A model generated the notes under the pieces. It saw only the letters and a program-made list of their open reading frames with translations. It ran no database searches and was not told where the DNA came from. Of a stretch of 64,000 nucleotides of DNA, positions 16,258-24,879 are shown one piece after another. Position 1 is the stretch's first letter. Each line of letters opens with the position of its first letter. A program made the translations under genes and the position numbers. Source of the stretch: RGIG5612 sp963599255 (GTDB lineage Bacteria > Bacillota > Clostridia > Lachnospirales > Lachnospiraceae). The stretch is taken from contig CAVBWS010000007.1 of NCBI GenBank assembly GCA_963599255.1, positions 1 through 64,000 of the forward strand, given 5' to 3'.

Positions 16258-16659
16258 ATGAAAGCATTTAAATTGCATTTTCTGTGTGCTGATCATTGTG
16301 AATATGAGGGCAGCTGTGTTTCTATCACTCTTCCGCTGGTAGATGGTTATGCGGGCATTCTGGCAGATCATGCTAATATGGTATCGATTATTAAGACGGG
16401 AGAGCTGAAGATAGATACCGGCGATGAAGTGATGGAGTACGCCGTAACAGACGGACTTCTGCAGATAGAAAACGGTGCGGCGCTTATACTCACATACTCT
16501 GCAGAAAGGCCTGACCAGATTGATGAAAAACGAGCTGAGGAAGCTGCAGAAAGAGCCAGATTAAAGCTCAGAAGACAGAAGAGCAGGCTCGAATATCGTC
16601 AGGCGCAGGCAGCGTTGTCCAGAGCATTAAACAGATTAAAAGTAAAACACAGGGGATAG
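16258..16659 (+). CDS. atpC: F-type ATP synthase epsilon subunit
   Basis: Regulatory rotor subunit of 133 residues. The N-terminal beta barrel (residues about 5-85, with LPLVDGYAGILADHANMVSIIKTGEL) is followed by a two-helix C-terminal domain rich in Glu/Arg (DEKRAEEAAERARLKLRR). It ends the ATP synthase gene set; smc begins one base after its stop codon, so smc is probably in the same transcript. Confidence 0.93.
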   Translation: MKAFKLHFLCADHCEYEGSCVSITLPLVDGYAGILADHANMVSIIKTGELKIDTGDEVMEYAVTDGLLQIENGAALILTYSAERPDQIDEKRAEEAAERARLKLRRQKSRLEYRQAQAALSRALNRLKVKHRG

Positions 16660-16660
16660 T

Positions 16661-19600
16661 ATGTACTTAAAGAGTATCGAAATACATGGATTTAAAAGCT
16701 TTGCAAACAAAATAGTTTTTGAGTTTCCTGAGGGGATTACAGGAATCGTGGGACCTAACGGCTCCGGCAAAAGTAATGTGGCCGATGCGGTAAGATGGGT
16801 TCTGGGTGAGCAGAAAATAAAGCAGCTCAGAGGTTCTAAAATGGAGGATGTAATTTTCGCAGGAACTTCAAACAGAAAGCCTCAAAGCTATGCCTATGTT
16901 GCGATAACTCTCGATAATTCTGATCATAAATTAAAGCTTGATTATGATACGGTTACTATCTCAAGGCGAGTTTACAGATCAGGAGAAAGTGAATACATGA
17001 TGAACGGCTCTGTATGTCGATTAAAAGACGTACAAGAGCTGTTCTATGATACCGGTATCGGTAAAGAGGGTTACTCGATCATCGGACAGGGTCAGATTGA
17101 TAAGATCCTTCAGGGAAAACCGGAAGAAAGAAGAGAGATATTTGACGAGGCAGTGGGAATCGTCAAATTCAAAAAAAGAAAGACTCTTGCACTTAAGAAG
17201 CTGGAAAATGAGAGACTTAATCTGTCGAGAGTCAGTGATATCCTGTCAGAACTAAAAAGGCAGGTGGGACCTCTTAAGAGACAAAGTGAGGCCGCAGAAC
17301 AGTTCGTTGTTTACAAAAATGACCTGAAAAAATATGATATCAACCTGTTTTTATTCGAAAACGGTGATATAAAATCCAAGATCAAGGAATATCAGGATAA
17401 GGAAGAACTGGCTAAATACAATCTTGAGAAGGCCAGGAATGATTACGAAAATACCAAGGCTGAATATGAAGCGATCAGCGTAAGTCTGTCAGAAATTGAG
17501 GACAAGATTAATAATATCAAGTCCCAGTTATCCAGAACAAATATCATAAAAGAAAATCTTAATGGCCAGATAAATGTTTTATCTGAGCAGATTAAGTCTA
17601 TTAAAGCTAGCCAGAATTCATACGAAGAACGAAGGTCAGCATTAAATCAGCAGCTGTCAGAAGGAAAGAATGAATTAGAAAATCTTAAGTCAGAGAAAGA
17701 AAAAAATCAGGCAGAGCTTACGGCTGCCATCTCAACTGCTGCCATTAAGGACAGCAATGTTTTAGATATTCAGAGTAAAAATGATGAATTAAGAAAGACC
17801 ATTGAAGATTCCAAAGAAAGAATAATCAGTCTTGTTAATGAACGTGCAGGAATTTCAGGCAGAATGGAGAGACTGGATGCTACCTTAGAGCAGATAAAAA
17901 AACGCCGTGACGAACTTCAGTCTAATCTGGAAAAATACACATCAGCCAAGGCGGACAGAGAAAGGGAGATAAATGATCTCTTACAGGAACTTGATACTGC
18001 CAAGGTCAGCACTTCAGAGGCTGAAGAAAAGTTAAACAGTAAGACGCAGGCTCTGAAACAGGCTGAAAATGAGATAAGACTTAATGAAACAGAGCTGTCT
18101 CAGTTAAAAGAAAAGATCGTAAAAGCTACAGCTTCCCTTGAAAGTCTCCGTAACATAACAGAAAGATACGAAGGATACGGCAATACAGTACGTGAGATCA
18201 TGAAGCTGAAGGACAAGAATCCCGGAATTCATGGTGTGGTTGCCGATATCATACGTACCGAGAAAAAATACGAGACTGCAATAGAAACAGCACTGGGCGG
18301 AAATATCCAGAATGTTGTAACAGATAATGAAGCCACAGCCAAAAAGGTGATTGAATATCTTAAGCAGAACAAATTAGGAAGGGCGACATTCCTTCCCCTT
18401 AAGGCAATTACAGGCCGGGGCGAGTTTAAAAATACAGATGTTTTAAATGAAAATGGCGTGATCGGCCTGGCATGCGAGCTGGTTAATGTTGATGATAAAT
18501 ATAAGGGCGTTGCCAGCTATTTGCTGGGTAAAATTGTTGTAGTGGATACAATTGACCATGCGCTCATAATAGCCCGCAAATATAATTATTCCAATATCAT
18601 GGTTACGCTGGAAGGCGAACTCTTAAATAAAGGAGGAAGCCTTACAGGCGGTGCCTTCAGAAATAAGTCCAACCTTCTGGGAAGAAGAAGAGAAATGGAT
18701 GAGCTGGAAGCTTCCATAAAGTCATTAAGATCAAAACAGAGAGAATTAGATGAGAAGTCTGACAAGGCCAGGGAAAGAAAAAATGTTTTGTCAGAAGAAA
18801 TAGATGCTGTTCAAAAGGAACTTCAGGAACATCGTCTGTATCTTAATACCATTGCAGTTAACTTAAGGAGTGCACAGGTACGAAACGAAGAGATCGAAGA
18901 TCAATTTAAAGACGTAAATAAGGAAAATGAGTCGATCCTTGAACAGACTGACAGTATCAATACAGAAAATAATACACTTGAGCAGCAGCTTAAGAGCAAT
19001 AATGAGGAAAATGAAAAGGTGAAGGAGATTATTGCCCGGGCTGAGGAGGAACTTGAGGACGGCAAGAAGGCAGAAGCAGAAGAACTCCTGCTGGCTCAGA
19101 CTATGAAGGTTCAGCTCTCAAAACTTACGGAACAAAACAGCCATTTGACGGAATCAATTCAACGAGTTGAAAATTCTGTAAATAAGACAACAAGTGAAAT
19201 AAAAACACTTGAAAGCAATAATACGGATTCCGCCGTTGATGCTGCTGATAAAGAAAATGAGATAGAAGAGATAAGGAAGTCAATTACTCGTGCCGAGGAG
19301 GAAGTTGCGTCACAGAATGGTGAATTATCTGAACTGGAACGTCAAAAAGAAGAAATGTCCTCCACTCATAAGGAATTTATAAAAAAGCGTGAAGAGTATT
19401 CAGAGATGACGGCTGATCTTGACAAGGAACTCTACAGGCTCAGCACCATGAGAGAAAAACTTGAGGAAAAATTTGAAAACAAATCAAACTACATATGGGA
19501 AGAATATCAGCTGACATATAATAATGCATTATCGCTGAGAGACGAGGCATTGTCAGATGCGAAGCAGATGAGAGAAAAAATAGCTGAGCTTAAGACAAAT

Positions 19601-20227
19601 ATCCGAGGCCTGGGCAATATCAACGTAGGCGCTATTGAGGAATACAAGGAAGTAAGTGAACGTTACGAATTTTTATCCAAGCAGTATGAGGATCTTCAGA
19701 AGGCCGAGGCGGATCTGACCAAGATCATAAGAGATCTTGATAAAGAAATGCGAAATCAATTTAATGTTGAATTCAAGAAGATCAAGGCGGAATTCGCCAG
19801 AGTATTTAAGGAAATGTTCGGCGGTGGTCAGGGTACGATTGAGCTTGAGGAGGACATGGACGTTCTTGAAGCAGGTATTTCGGTTATTGCTCAGCCGCCG
19901 GGCAAGAAGCTTCAGAATATGATGCAGCTGTCAGGCGGAGAGAAGGCGTTAACAGCCATTGCGCTGCTTTTTGCAATACAAAATCTTAAGCCGTCGCCAT
20001 TTTGTATTCTTGATGAGATCGAGGCGGCCCTTGATGATTCAAATATCGAAAGGTATGCCGGATACCTGCATAAGTTGACCAAGGATACACAGTTTATTGT
20101 TATTACCCACAGAAAGGGAACTATGGAGGCCGCTGACAGATTATACGGCATTACCATGCAGGAGAGAGGCGTGTCATCGCTTATCTCCGTCAATCTGGCA
20201 GACGTTGAAGACGAGCAGGTAGGCTAA
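16661..20227 (+). CDS. smc: Chromosome segregation protein SMC
   Basis: Condensin ATPase organising the nucleoid. The 1188 residues show Walker A GPNGSGKSN near residue 33, a first long coiled coil, a hinge around residues 510-670 (NPGIHGVVADIIRTEKKYETA to the GGSLTGGA segment), a second coiled coil, then the signature LSGGEKALTAIALLFA and Walker B FCILDEIEAALDD. SD AGGGGA stands before the ATG. The last two codons and the TAA stop fall in the GTAGGCTAA of repeat A copy 4, so the repeat has set the C-terminus. The usual partner ftsY is not downstream. Confidence 0.96.
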   Translation: MYLKSIEIHGFKSFANKIVFEFPEGITGIVGPNGSGKSNVADAVRWVLGEQKIKQLRGSKMEDVIFAGTSNRKPQSYAYVAITLDNSDHKLKLDYDTVTISRRVYRSGESEYMMNGSVCRLKDVQELFYDTGIGKEGYSIIGQGQIDKILQGKPEERREIFDEAVGIVKFKKRKTLALKKLENERLNLSRVSDILSELKRQVGPLKRQSEAAEQFVVYKNDLKKYDINLFLFENGDIKSKIKEYQDKEELAKYNLEKARNDYENTKAEYEAISVSLSEIEDKINNIKSQLSRTNIIKENLNGQINVLSEQIKSIKASQNSYEERRSALNQQLSEGKNELENLKSEKEKNQAELTAAISTAAIKDSNVLDIQSKNDELRKTIEDSKERIISLVNERAGISGRMERLDATLEQIKKRRDELQSNLEKYTSAKADREREINDLLQELDTAKVSTSEAEEKLNSKTQALKQAENEIRLNETELSQLKEKIVKATASLESLRNITERYEGYGNTVREIMKLKDKNPGIHGVVADIIRTEKKYETAIETALGGNIQNVVTDNEATAKKVIEYLKQNKLGRATFLPLKAITGRGEFKNTDVLNENGVIGLACELVNVDDKYKGVASYLLGKIVVVDTIDHALIIARKYNYSNIMVTLEGELLNKGGSLTGGAFRNKSNLLGRRREMDELEASIKSLRSKQRELDEKSDKARERKNVLSEEIDAVQKELQEHRLYLNTIAVNLRSAQVRNEEIEDQFKDVNKENESILEQTDSINTENNTLEQQLKSNNEENEKVKEIIARAEEELEDGKKAEAEELLLAQTMKVQLSKLTEQNSHLTESIQRVENSVNKTTSEIKTLESNNTDSAVDAADKENEIEEIRKSITRAEEEVASQNGELSELERQKEEMSSTHKEFIKKREEYSEMTADLDKELYRLSTMREKLEEKFENKSNYIWEEYQLTYNNALSLRDEALSDAKQMREKIAELKTNIRGLGNINVGAIEEYKEVSERYEFLSKQYEDLQKAEADLTKIIRDLDKEMRNQFNVEFKKIKAEFARVFKEMFGGGQGTIELEEDMDVLEAGISVIAQPPGKKLQNMMQLSGGEKALTAIALLFAIQNLKPSPFCILDEIEAALDDSNIERYAGYLHKLTKDTQFIVITHRKGTMEAADRLYGITMQERGVSSLISVNLADVEDEQVG

Positions 20228-20313
20228 TCTGCATGAGCAAGTAGAGCGAAAGCTCGGATTGCGAATGCAGAACAGCTGCGAGAGTGCTGCAAGCACATAG
20301 CAGTTGACTTTTA
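20221..20313 (+). repeat. Repeat A, copy 4 (short form, overlaps smc stop)
   Basis: It begins AGGCTAATCTGCATGAGCAAG and ends TTGACTTTTA. The first stem is CTGCAT/ATGCAG; the last stem is CAGCTGC/GCAGTTG, keeping pairing through one G-U wobble, with the inner GTGCTGCAAGCAC. The smc stop codon TAA is inside its first seven bases. Confidence 0.78.
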
Positions 20314-20342
20314 CAACTATAATCCCAAACAGTAGTCAGACG

Positions 20343-20427
20343 CGTGCCGTGAACCTCGGCGTGCAGACCCTGCTCGAAAACGCCTACGCTGATTGTTTTC
20401 TCGCAGGGTCTGCGCCGTCCCGGCACG
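20343..20427 (+). repeat. Repeat B, copy 2 (complete)
   Basis: The 85-bp palindrome has outer stem CGTGCCG/CGGCACG, middle CGGC/GCCG, and inner stem GCAGACCCTGC/GCAGGGTCTGC around the loop TCGAAAACGCCTACGCTGAT and beyond. It follows repeat A copy 4 at about 30 bases, between smc and rnhB. An rnhB-frame ORF runs through it, but family comparison does not support coding there. Confidence 0.78.
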
Positions 20428-20477
20428 GGCACATATGCATAACAACGTTATACCTCTGCAATGAAATTAAGAATGAT

Positions 20478-21236
20478 ATGACCAAAAAAGAAGAAGCACA
20501 AGCAAAAAGAGAAGCAAAATTAGCCCTGGAAAAAGCCAGAACGGAGGAAATGAAATCCTATGAGCGCAGTCTGGAAGGGGTAACCCTTATATGCGGGATT
20601 GATGAGGCAGGACGAGGTCCTTTTGCGGGACCGGTAGTGGCAGGTGCTGTCATACTTGATATCAACGATCCCGACAAAGAGATCCTATATCTTAACGATT
20701 CCAAAAAATTATCCGAAAAGAAGCGGGAAATGCTTTACCGGGAACTTCTGTCTAAGGCAGTCGCCGTAGGCGTAGGTTATTCCGGCGCCATGCTTATAGA
20801 TAAGATTAATATCCTTCAGGCCACATATGCAGCCATGCGAATGGCTATATCAAATCTTCAGAATACTGCTGATATTGTAACAGATGATGCAGACACTCAC
20901 ACGCTGGTAAAAAGTCTGATAAAACGGGAGATATCTAAGGATTCTGAAAATTCAGCTCCCGTAATTCCGGAATATATACTTGCAGATGCTGTTCATATCC
21001 CGGATATTGACATCCCGCAGACGGGAATTATAAAGGGTGATGCCAAAAGTATAAGCATTGCTGCAGGAAGTATTATTGCAAAAGTTACAAGAGATCATAT
21101 AATGTATGAATATGACAGTCAGTATCCTGAATATGGATTTGCTTCTCACAAGGGATATGGAACGGCGGCACATATTGCCGCGATCAGGGAGCATGGATTG
21201 CTCGACATACACAGAAGATCATTTATACATCTGTAA
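20478..21236 (+). CDS. rnhB: Ribonuclease HII
   Basis: Removes RNA from RNA-DNA hybrids and single ribonucleotides from DNA. The active-site start GIDEAGRGPFAGPVVAGAV, then LNDSKKLSEKKRE, GDAKSISIAAGSIIAKVTRD and GFASHKGYGTAAHIAAI are present, with the catalytic acids in place. The frame is open back to 20304 through repeat B, but the family begins near the MTKKEEA Met at 20478, so that start is preferred; no clear SD precedes it. A helical, charged stretch of about 35 residues comes before the catalytic domain. Confidence 0.92.
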   Translation: MTKKEEAQAKREAKLALEKARTEEMKSYERSLEGVTLICGIDEAGRGPFAGPVVAGAVILDINDPDKEILYLNDSKKLSEKKREMLYRELLSKAVAVGVGYSGAMLIDKINILQATYAAMRMAISNLQNTADIVTDDADTHTLVKSLIKREISKDSENSAPVIPEYILADAVHIPDIDIPQTGIIKGDAKSISIAAGSIIAKVTRDHIMYEYDSQYPEYGFASHKGYGTAAHIAAIREHGLLDIHRRSFIHL

Positions 21237-21294
21237 TTTTTAAGAAACAGAAGATTTATAATAGATCACGGGGTTGGATTATAATCTTGATTTT

Positions 21295-21636
21295 ATGAAC
21301 AGCAGAAGGCTTGGTGCAGAATATGAACATCTTGCATGCGAACGGCTGGAAAGTGAAGGCATGCAGATACTTGAAACTAATTACAGGGTTCGGATAGGCG
21401 AAATTGATATAATCGCACGGGATAAGGACGAACTCGTATTTGTTGAAGTGAAATATCGTAAGGACACCTCCTGCGGCGGTGCTGAATATGCGATTTCTAC
21501 TGCAAAGCAACAGAAAATCCGCAGGGTCGCCGAGTGGTATTTAAATGAAAGGCATATTTCTCCCAATGCATACTGCAGGTTCGATGCAGTGCTCATAGAT
21601 AATGGCGACATTAATCATATTAAAAATGCATGGTGA
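21295..21636 (+). CDS. yraN: UPF0102 family protein YraN (putative nuclease fold)
   Basis: Small conserved protein of unknown exact function with an endonuclease-like fold. The motifs LGAEYEHLACERLESEGMQIL, RIGEIDIIARD and VFVEVKYRKD hold the conserved Glu, Asp and Glu-x-Lys of the PD-(D/E)XK type. It commonly follows rnhB in Firmicutes. ATG at 21295 matches the family N-terminus (MNSRRLGAEYE). A TTG at 21274 would add seven residues; neither start has a good SD. Confidence 0.88.
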   Translation: MNSRRLGAEYEHLACERLESEGMQILETNYRVRIGEIDIIARDKDELVFVEVKYRKDTSCGGAEYAISTAKQQKIRRVAEWYLNERHISPNAYCRFDAVLIDNGDINHIKNAW

Positions 21637-21684
21637 ACTATTATTGATTTTATTTGAAGTTTAAACAGAAAGAGAATTTGTATT

Positions 21685-22713
21685 ATGAATATGACATTTT
21701 TCAGAAAACTTGCTATTCCCATGGAAGTAAAGGAAATGTATCCTTTAGACGGCAAGTTGGCTCAGGTCATTGCAGACAGAGATGCCCAGATGAAGGCTAT
21801 CTTAAGCGGCAGGGATGACAGGATCATTCTTATCATCGGACCGTGTTCTGCAGACAGAGAAGACAGTGTGCTTGATTATATTTCAAGACTTATCCCTGTT
21901 CAGGAAAAAGTTAAGGATAAGATCCTTATTGTACCGAGAGTATATACAGGTAAGCCCCGTACAACAGGTGATGGATATAAGGGCATCATGCACCAGCCGA
22001 ATCCTGATGAGGCGCCGGATGTATTTAAGGGAATCATAACCGTAAGAGAGCTTCACATGAGAGTTGTGAAGGAAACCGGATTCTCCTGTGCTGATGAGCT
22101 CCTTTATCCGGAAAACTATAAGTATATAGATGATATTTTAGGATATATCGCGATCGGTGCCCGTTCTGTGGAGGATCAGCAGCACCGCCTCACAGCCAGC
22201 GGAACCGAGGCTCCTGTAGGTATGAAGAATCCGACAGGCGGTGATCTGTCCATCATGATGAATGCGATCCATGCAGCTCAGAATTCTCATACATTCATCT
22301 ATAGAGGATGGGAGGCACAGTCCACAGGCAATCCTTATGCCCATGCGATCTTAAGGGGATATACAGCGGGCAATGTGACCAAGCCGAATTATCATTATGA
22401 GGATCTGATAGACCTGTTCCATCTGTATGAGAAAGATAAGTCCCTGCTTAACCCGGCGGTTATTATAGATGCAAATCATGCCAATTCCGGTAAGAACCCG
22501 TTAGAACAGCCGCGTATCATTAAGGAAGTCCTTCATAATTGCAAATACAATAATGACATCAGGAAGGTCGTCAATGGCTTCATGGTTGAAAGCTACATAG
22601 AGGACGGCAATCAGAAGATAGGAGAGGGAATCTACGGCAAATCCATAACAGATGCCTGCCTGGGCTGGGAGAAGTCAGAACGTATGATTTACGAAATAGC
22701 AGACCTTCTGTAA
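21685..22713 (+). CDS. aroF: 3-deoxy-7-phosphoheptulonate (DAHP) synthase, class I
   Basis: Joins phosphoenolpyruvate and erythrose-4-phosphate, the first step to aromatic amino acids. At 342 residues it belongs to the AroF/G/H (type I-alpha) group: IIGPCSADREDSV, VPRVYTGKPRTTGDGYKG, the metal Cys/His region GARSVEDQQHR, GMKNPTGGDLSIM, IDANHANSGK and GFMVESYIEDGNQ. No separate ACT or chorismate mutase domain is fused. It stands alone between yraN and rpsU; feedback specificity (Phe, Tyr or Trp) cannot be read from sequence. Confidence 0.94.
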   Translation: MNMTFFRKLAIPMEVKEMYPLDGKLAQVIADRDAQMKAILSGRDDRIILIIGPCSADREDSVLDYISRLIPVQEKVKDKILIVPRVYTGKPRTTGDGYKGIMHQPNPDEAPDVFKGIITVRELHMRVVKETGFSCADELLYPENYKYIDDILGYIAIGARSVEDQQHRLTASGTEAPVGMKNPTGGDLSIMMNAIHAAQNSHTFIYRGWEAQSTGNPYAHAILRGYTAGNVTKPNYHYEDLIDLFHLYEKDKSLLNPAVIIDANHANSGKNPLEQPRIIKEVLHNCKYNNDIRKVVNGFMVESYIEDGNQKIGEGIYGKSITDACLGWEKSERMIYEIADLL

Positions 22714-22776
22714 TTATGCCATGAATTTTTGGCCAAAATAATGGTTAAAATAAGGACGAAATGCTCAAACTTTTTG

Positions 22777-22804
22777 TTGACGAGTTTAGCAAATGTGTTA
22801 TAAT
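22777..22804 (+). promoter_or_regulatory. rpsU promoter
   Basis: TTGACG, 16-base spacer, TATAAT; about 50 bases of leader before rpsU. Confidence 0.75.
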
Positions 22805-22860
22805 CATAAAGCGCGTAAGCGGATGAAATCCATTATTGGAGGGAGGTTTGTTTTTAGCTT

Positions 22861-23037
22861 ATGTCAAATGTTATCGTTAAAGATGGCGAATCTATCGACA
22901 GCGCTCTTAGACGTTTCAAGAGAAACTGTGCTAAGGCTGGCATTCAGCAGGAGATTCGTAAACGTGAGCATTACGAGAAGCCAAGCGTAAGACGCAAGAA
23001 GAAGTCTGAAGCTGCTCGTAAGCGCAAATACAACTAA
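22861..23037 (+). CDS. rpsU: 30S ribosomal protein S21
   Basis: The 58-residue basic protein opens MSNVIVKDGESIDSALRRFK, then CAKAGIQQEIRKREHYEKPS, and ends in a Lys/Arg tail (RRKKKSEAARKRKYN), a full match in length and pattern to bS21. The ATG at 22861 is fixed by an in-frame stop two codons upstream. The SD GGAGGGAGG lies about 14 bases away, farther than usual. It has its own promoter and terminator. Confidence 0.96.
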   Translation: MSNVIVKDGESIDSALRRFKRNCAKAGIQQEIRKREHYEKPSVRRKKKSEAARKRKYN

Positions 23038-23054
23038 CATATACTTTGTTACTG

Positions 23055-23085
23055 AAAGGCAATCATATATATGGTTGCCTTTTTT
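23055..23085 (+). terminator. Terminator after rpsU
   Basis: AGGCAA...TTGCCT stem with an AT-rich loop, followed by TTTTTT. Confidence 0.88.
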
Positions 23086-23296
23086 GTCATGTCAATCTCG
23101 GATGCTGTTCTCCGGTTTTTATCTTTTTCTAGTCTAATTGAAAACTCTGTGTTAAAATGACTCGTTGTATATGGTCTTCATGCCGATTTGCGTTATAGGC
23201 AGCAGGTATGAGGCGTATTTTAATACGATAGATGAGCCATTGGTTTATTACACGTTTACCAGTCGCTTAGATCAGTTATATAAAGAGGGTTCAATT

Positions 23297-24307
23297 TTGA
23301 GTGATATAGAATCAATCGCAGGCATATCTGCCGGAACATTAAAAGAGGTCTTCGGAAACCTGGACGAAAACATCAAAAAAATCGAAAAAAACTTACATGT
23401 AAAAGTTTTAGCCAGAGACGGCGAGGTTAAGATTATCGGTACTCCTTCACAAAATGAAAAAGCGAAGAAGATAATATGCGATCTGGCATCGATTGCTGAG
23501 AAGGGCACAACAATAACCACTCAGAATGTGGATTATGCAATTGCCCTGGCCAGGGAAAACAGCAGCCATACAGTAGGAGAACTCGATAATGAGATCATCT
23601 GCCGTACTATCAACGGGCGGCCTATCAAGCCTAAAACATTTAATCAAAAGAGTTATGTTGATGCCATAAGAGACAACATGATCGTATTCGGACTGGGTCC
23701 TGCAGGAACGGGAAAAACCTATCTTGCCATGGCCATGGCTATAAATGCCTTTAAACAAGGGGATGTTAACAGGATAATCCTCACAAGACCTGCCATTGAG
23801 GCAGGTGAAAACCTGGGATTTCTGCCGGGAGATCTGCAGCAGAAGATCGATCCGTACCTAAGGCCATTGTATGATGCCATATATCAGATCATGGGTGCAG
23901 AGTCCTATATGTCTAATTGCGAAAAGGGACTTATTGAAGTGGCGCCCCTTGCATATATGAGAGGACGTACACTGGATAATGCATTTATCATTCTTGATGA
24001 AGCGCAAAATACTACTCCGGCTCAGATGAAGATGTTCCTGACACGTATCGGATTCGGCTCTAAAGTGGTCGTTACAGGTGACAGAACCCAGAAGGACCTG
24101 CCTTATGGTCAGGTGTCGGGACTTGATGTGGCCATTAAGGTATTAAGCGGTATAGAAGAAGACATTAAGATCATAAATCTTACAAGCCAGGACGTTGTTC
24201 GTCATCCTGTTGTTCAGAAGATCGTTCAGGCTTATGAAGAATATGAAAATAAGCAGCAGCTTAAGGTCAAGAGCAGTAAGGATTCCCGCAGCAAACAACG
24301 AATCTAA
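23297..24307 (+). CDS. phoH: PhoH-like ATPase
   Basis: Cytoplasmic P-loop ATPase of the PhoH family, linked to RNA metabolism by its constant neighbour ybeY; exact substrate unknown. It has an N-terminal KH-like segment (NLDENIKKIEKNLHVKVLAR) and the ATPase domain with GPAGTGKTYLAMAMA, FLPGDLQQKIDPYLRPLYDA, IILDEAQNTTPAQMK and VTGDRTQKDLP. The frame is open to an ATG at 23165, but family length and an AGAGGG seven bases upstream favour TTG at 23297 (336 residues). The alternative gives a 44-residue extension without family support. Confidence 0.9.
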   Translation: MSDIESIAGISAGTLKEVFGNLDENIKKIEKNLHVKVLARDGEVKIIGTPSQNEKAKKIICDLASIAEKGTTITTQNVDYAIALARENSSHTVGELDNEIICRTINGRPIKPKTFNQKSYVDAIRDNMIVFGLGPAGTGKTYLAMAMAINAFKQGDVNRIILTRPAIEAGENLGFLPGDLQQKIDPYLRPLYDAIYQIMGAESYMSNCEKGLIEVAPLAYMRGRTLDNAFIILDEAQNTTPAQMKMFLTRIGFGSKVVVTGDRTQKDLPYGQVSGLDVAIKVLSGIEEDIKIINLTSQDVVRHPVVQKIVQAYEEYENKQQLKVKSSKDSRSKQRI

Positions 24308-24327
24308 TTAGTAAACCGGAGATAAAA

Positions 24328-24804
24328 ATGGCAGTATATATAGAAAATCAGGCAAAAACCAAATTCAATTTTCATTACAAAGTAGTAATCGAGAAGGCTG
24401 TAAAGACAGTCATGGAAGATAAGAATATACCGGAGGAACTGGATGTTAATGTGCTGATAGTGTCACCGGAAGATATAAGATCCATTAATAATGAAACCAG
24501 AGATATTGATAAAGTAACAGATATATTGTCGTTTCCGTATTTTGAATATGATGTTCCGGGAGTGTTTGATGAAGAAAATAATGAATGGAACGAAGGAGAT
24601 ATTCTGGGAGATATAGTGGTTTGCGGTGATAAGGTTAAGTCTCAGGCTGAAGAATACGGACACAGCGAGAAGCGAGAACTGGCATTTCTCATTGTGCACA
24701 GTATGCTGCATATTACCGGATATGACCATATGGAAGAGACCGATGCTGCAGTCATGGAAGCTGAACAGAAGAGGATCATGGACATTCTCGGCATTTCAAG
24801 GTGA
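24328..24804 (+). CDS. ybeY: Endoribonuclease YbeY (rRNA maturation)
   Basis: Metal-dependent RNase for 16S rRNA 3'-end maturation and ribosome quality control. The zinc site HSMLHITGYDH (His-x3-His-x5-His) is intact near residue 120. The TDILSFPYFE segment and GDIVVCGD are family marks. Length 158 is normal. It follows phoH by 20 bases, the usual pair. Confidence 0.94.
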   Translation: MAVYIENQAKTKFNFHYKVVIEKAVKTVMEDKNIPEELDVNVLIVSPEDIRSINNETRDIDKVTDILSFPYFEYDVPGVFDEENNEWNEGDILGDIVVCGDKVKSQAEEYGHSEKRELAFLIVHSMLHITGYDHMEETDAAVMEAEQKRIMDILGISR

Positions 24805-24879
24805 GCGTAGATACCGCATACGAGATTTTAAGATACATGTTGTAGGATTGACAGAAAAGCAAATATTTAAATTTATATA

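Noticed and set aside
20304..20477. 58-residue N-terminal extension of RNase HII
   Set aside because: The frame is open through repeat B by chance; family length and a Met at 20478 before the charged helix argue against it, although the later start lacks a strong SD.
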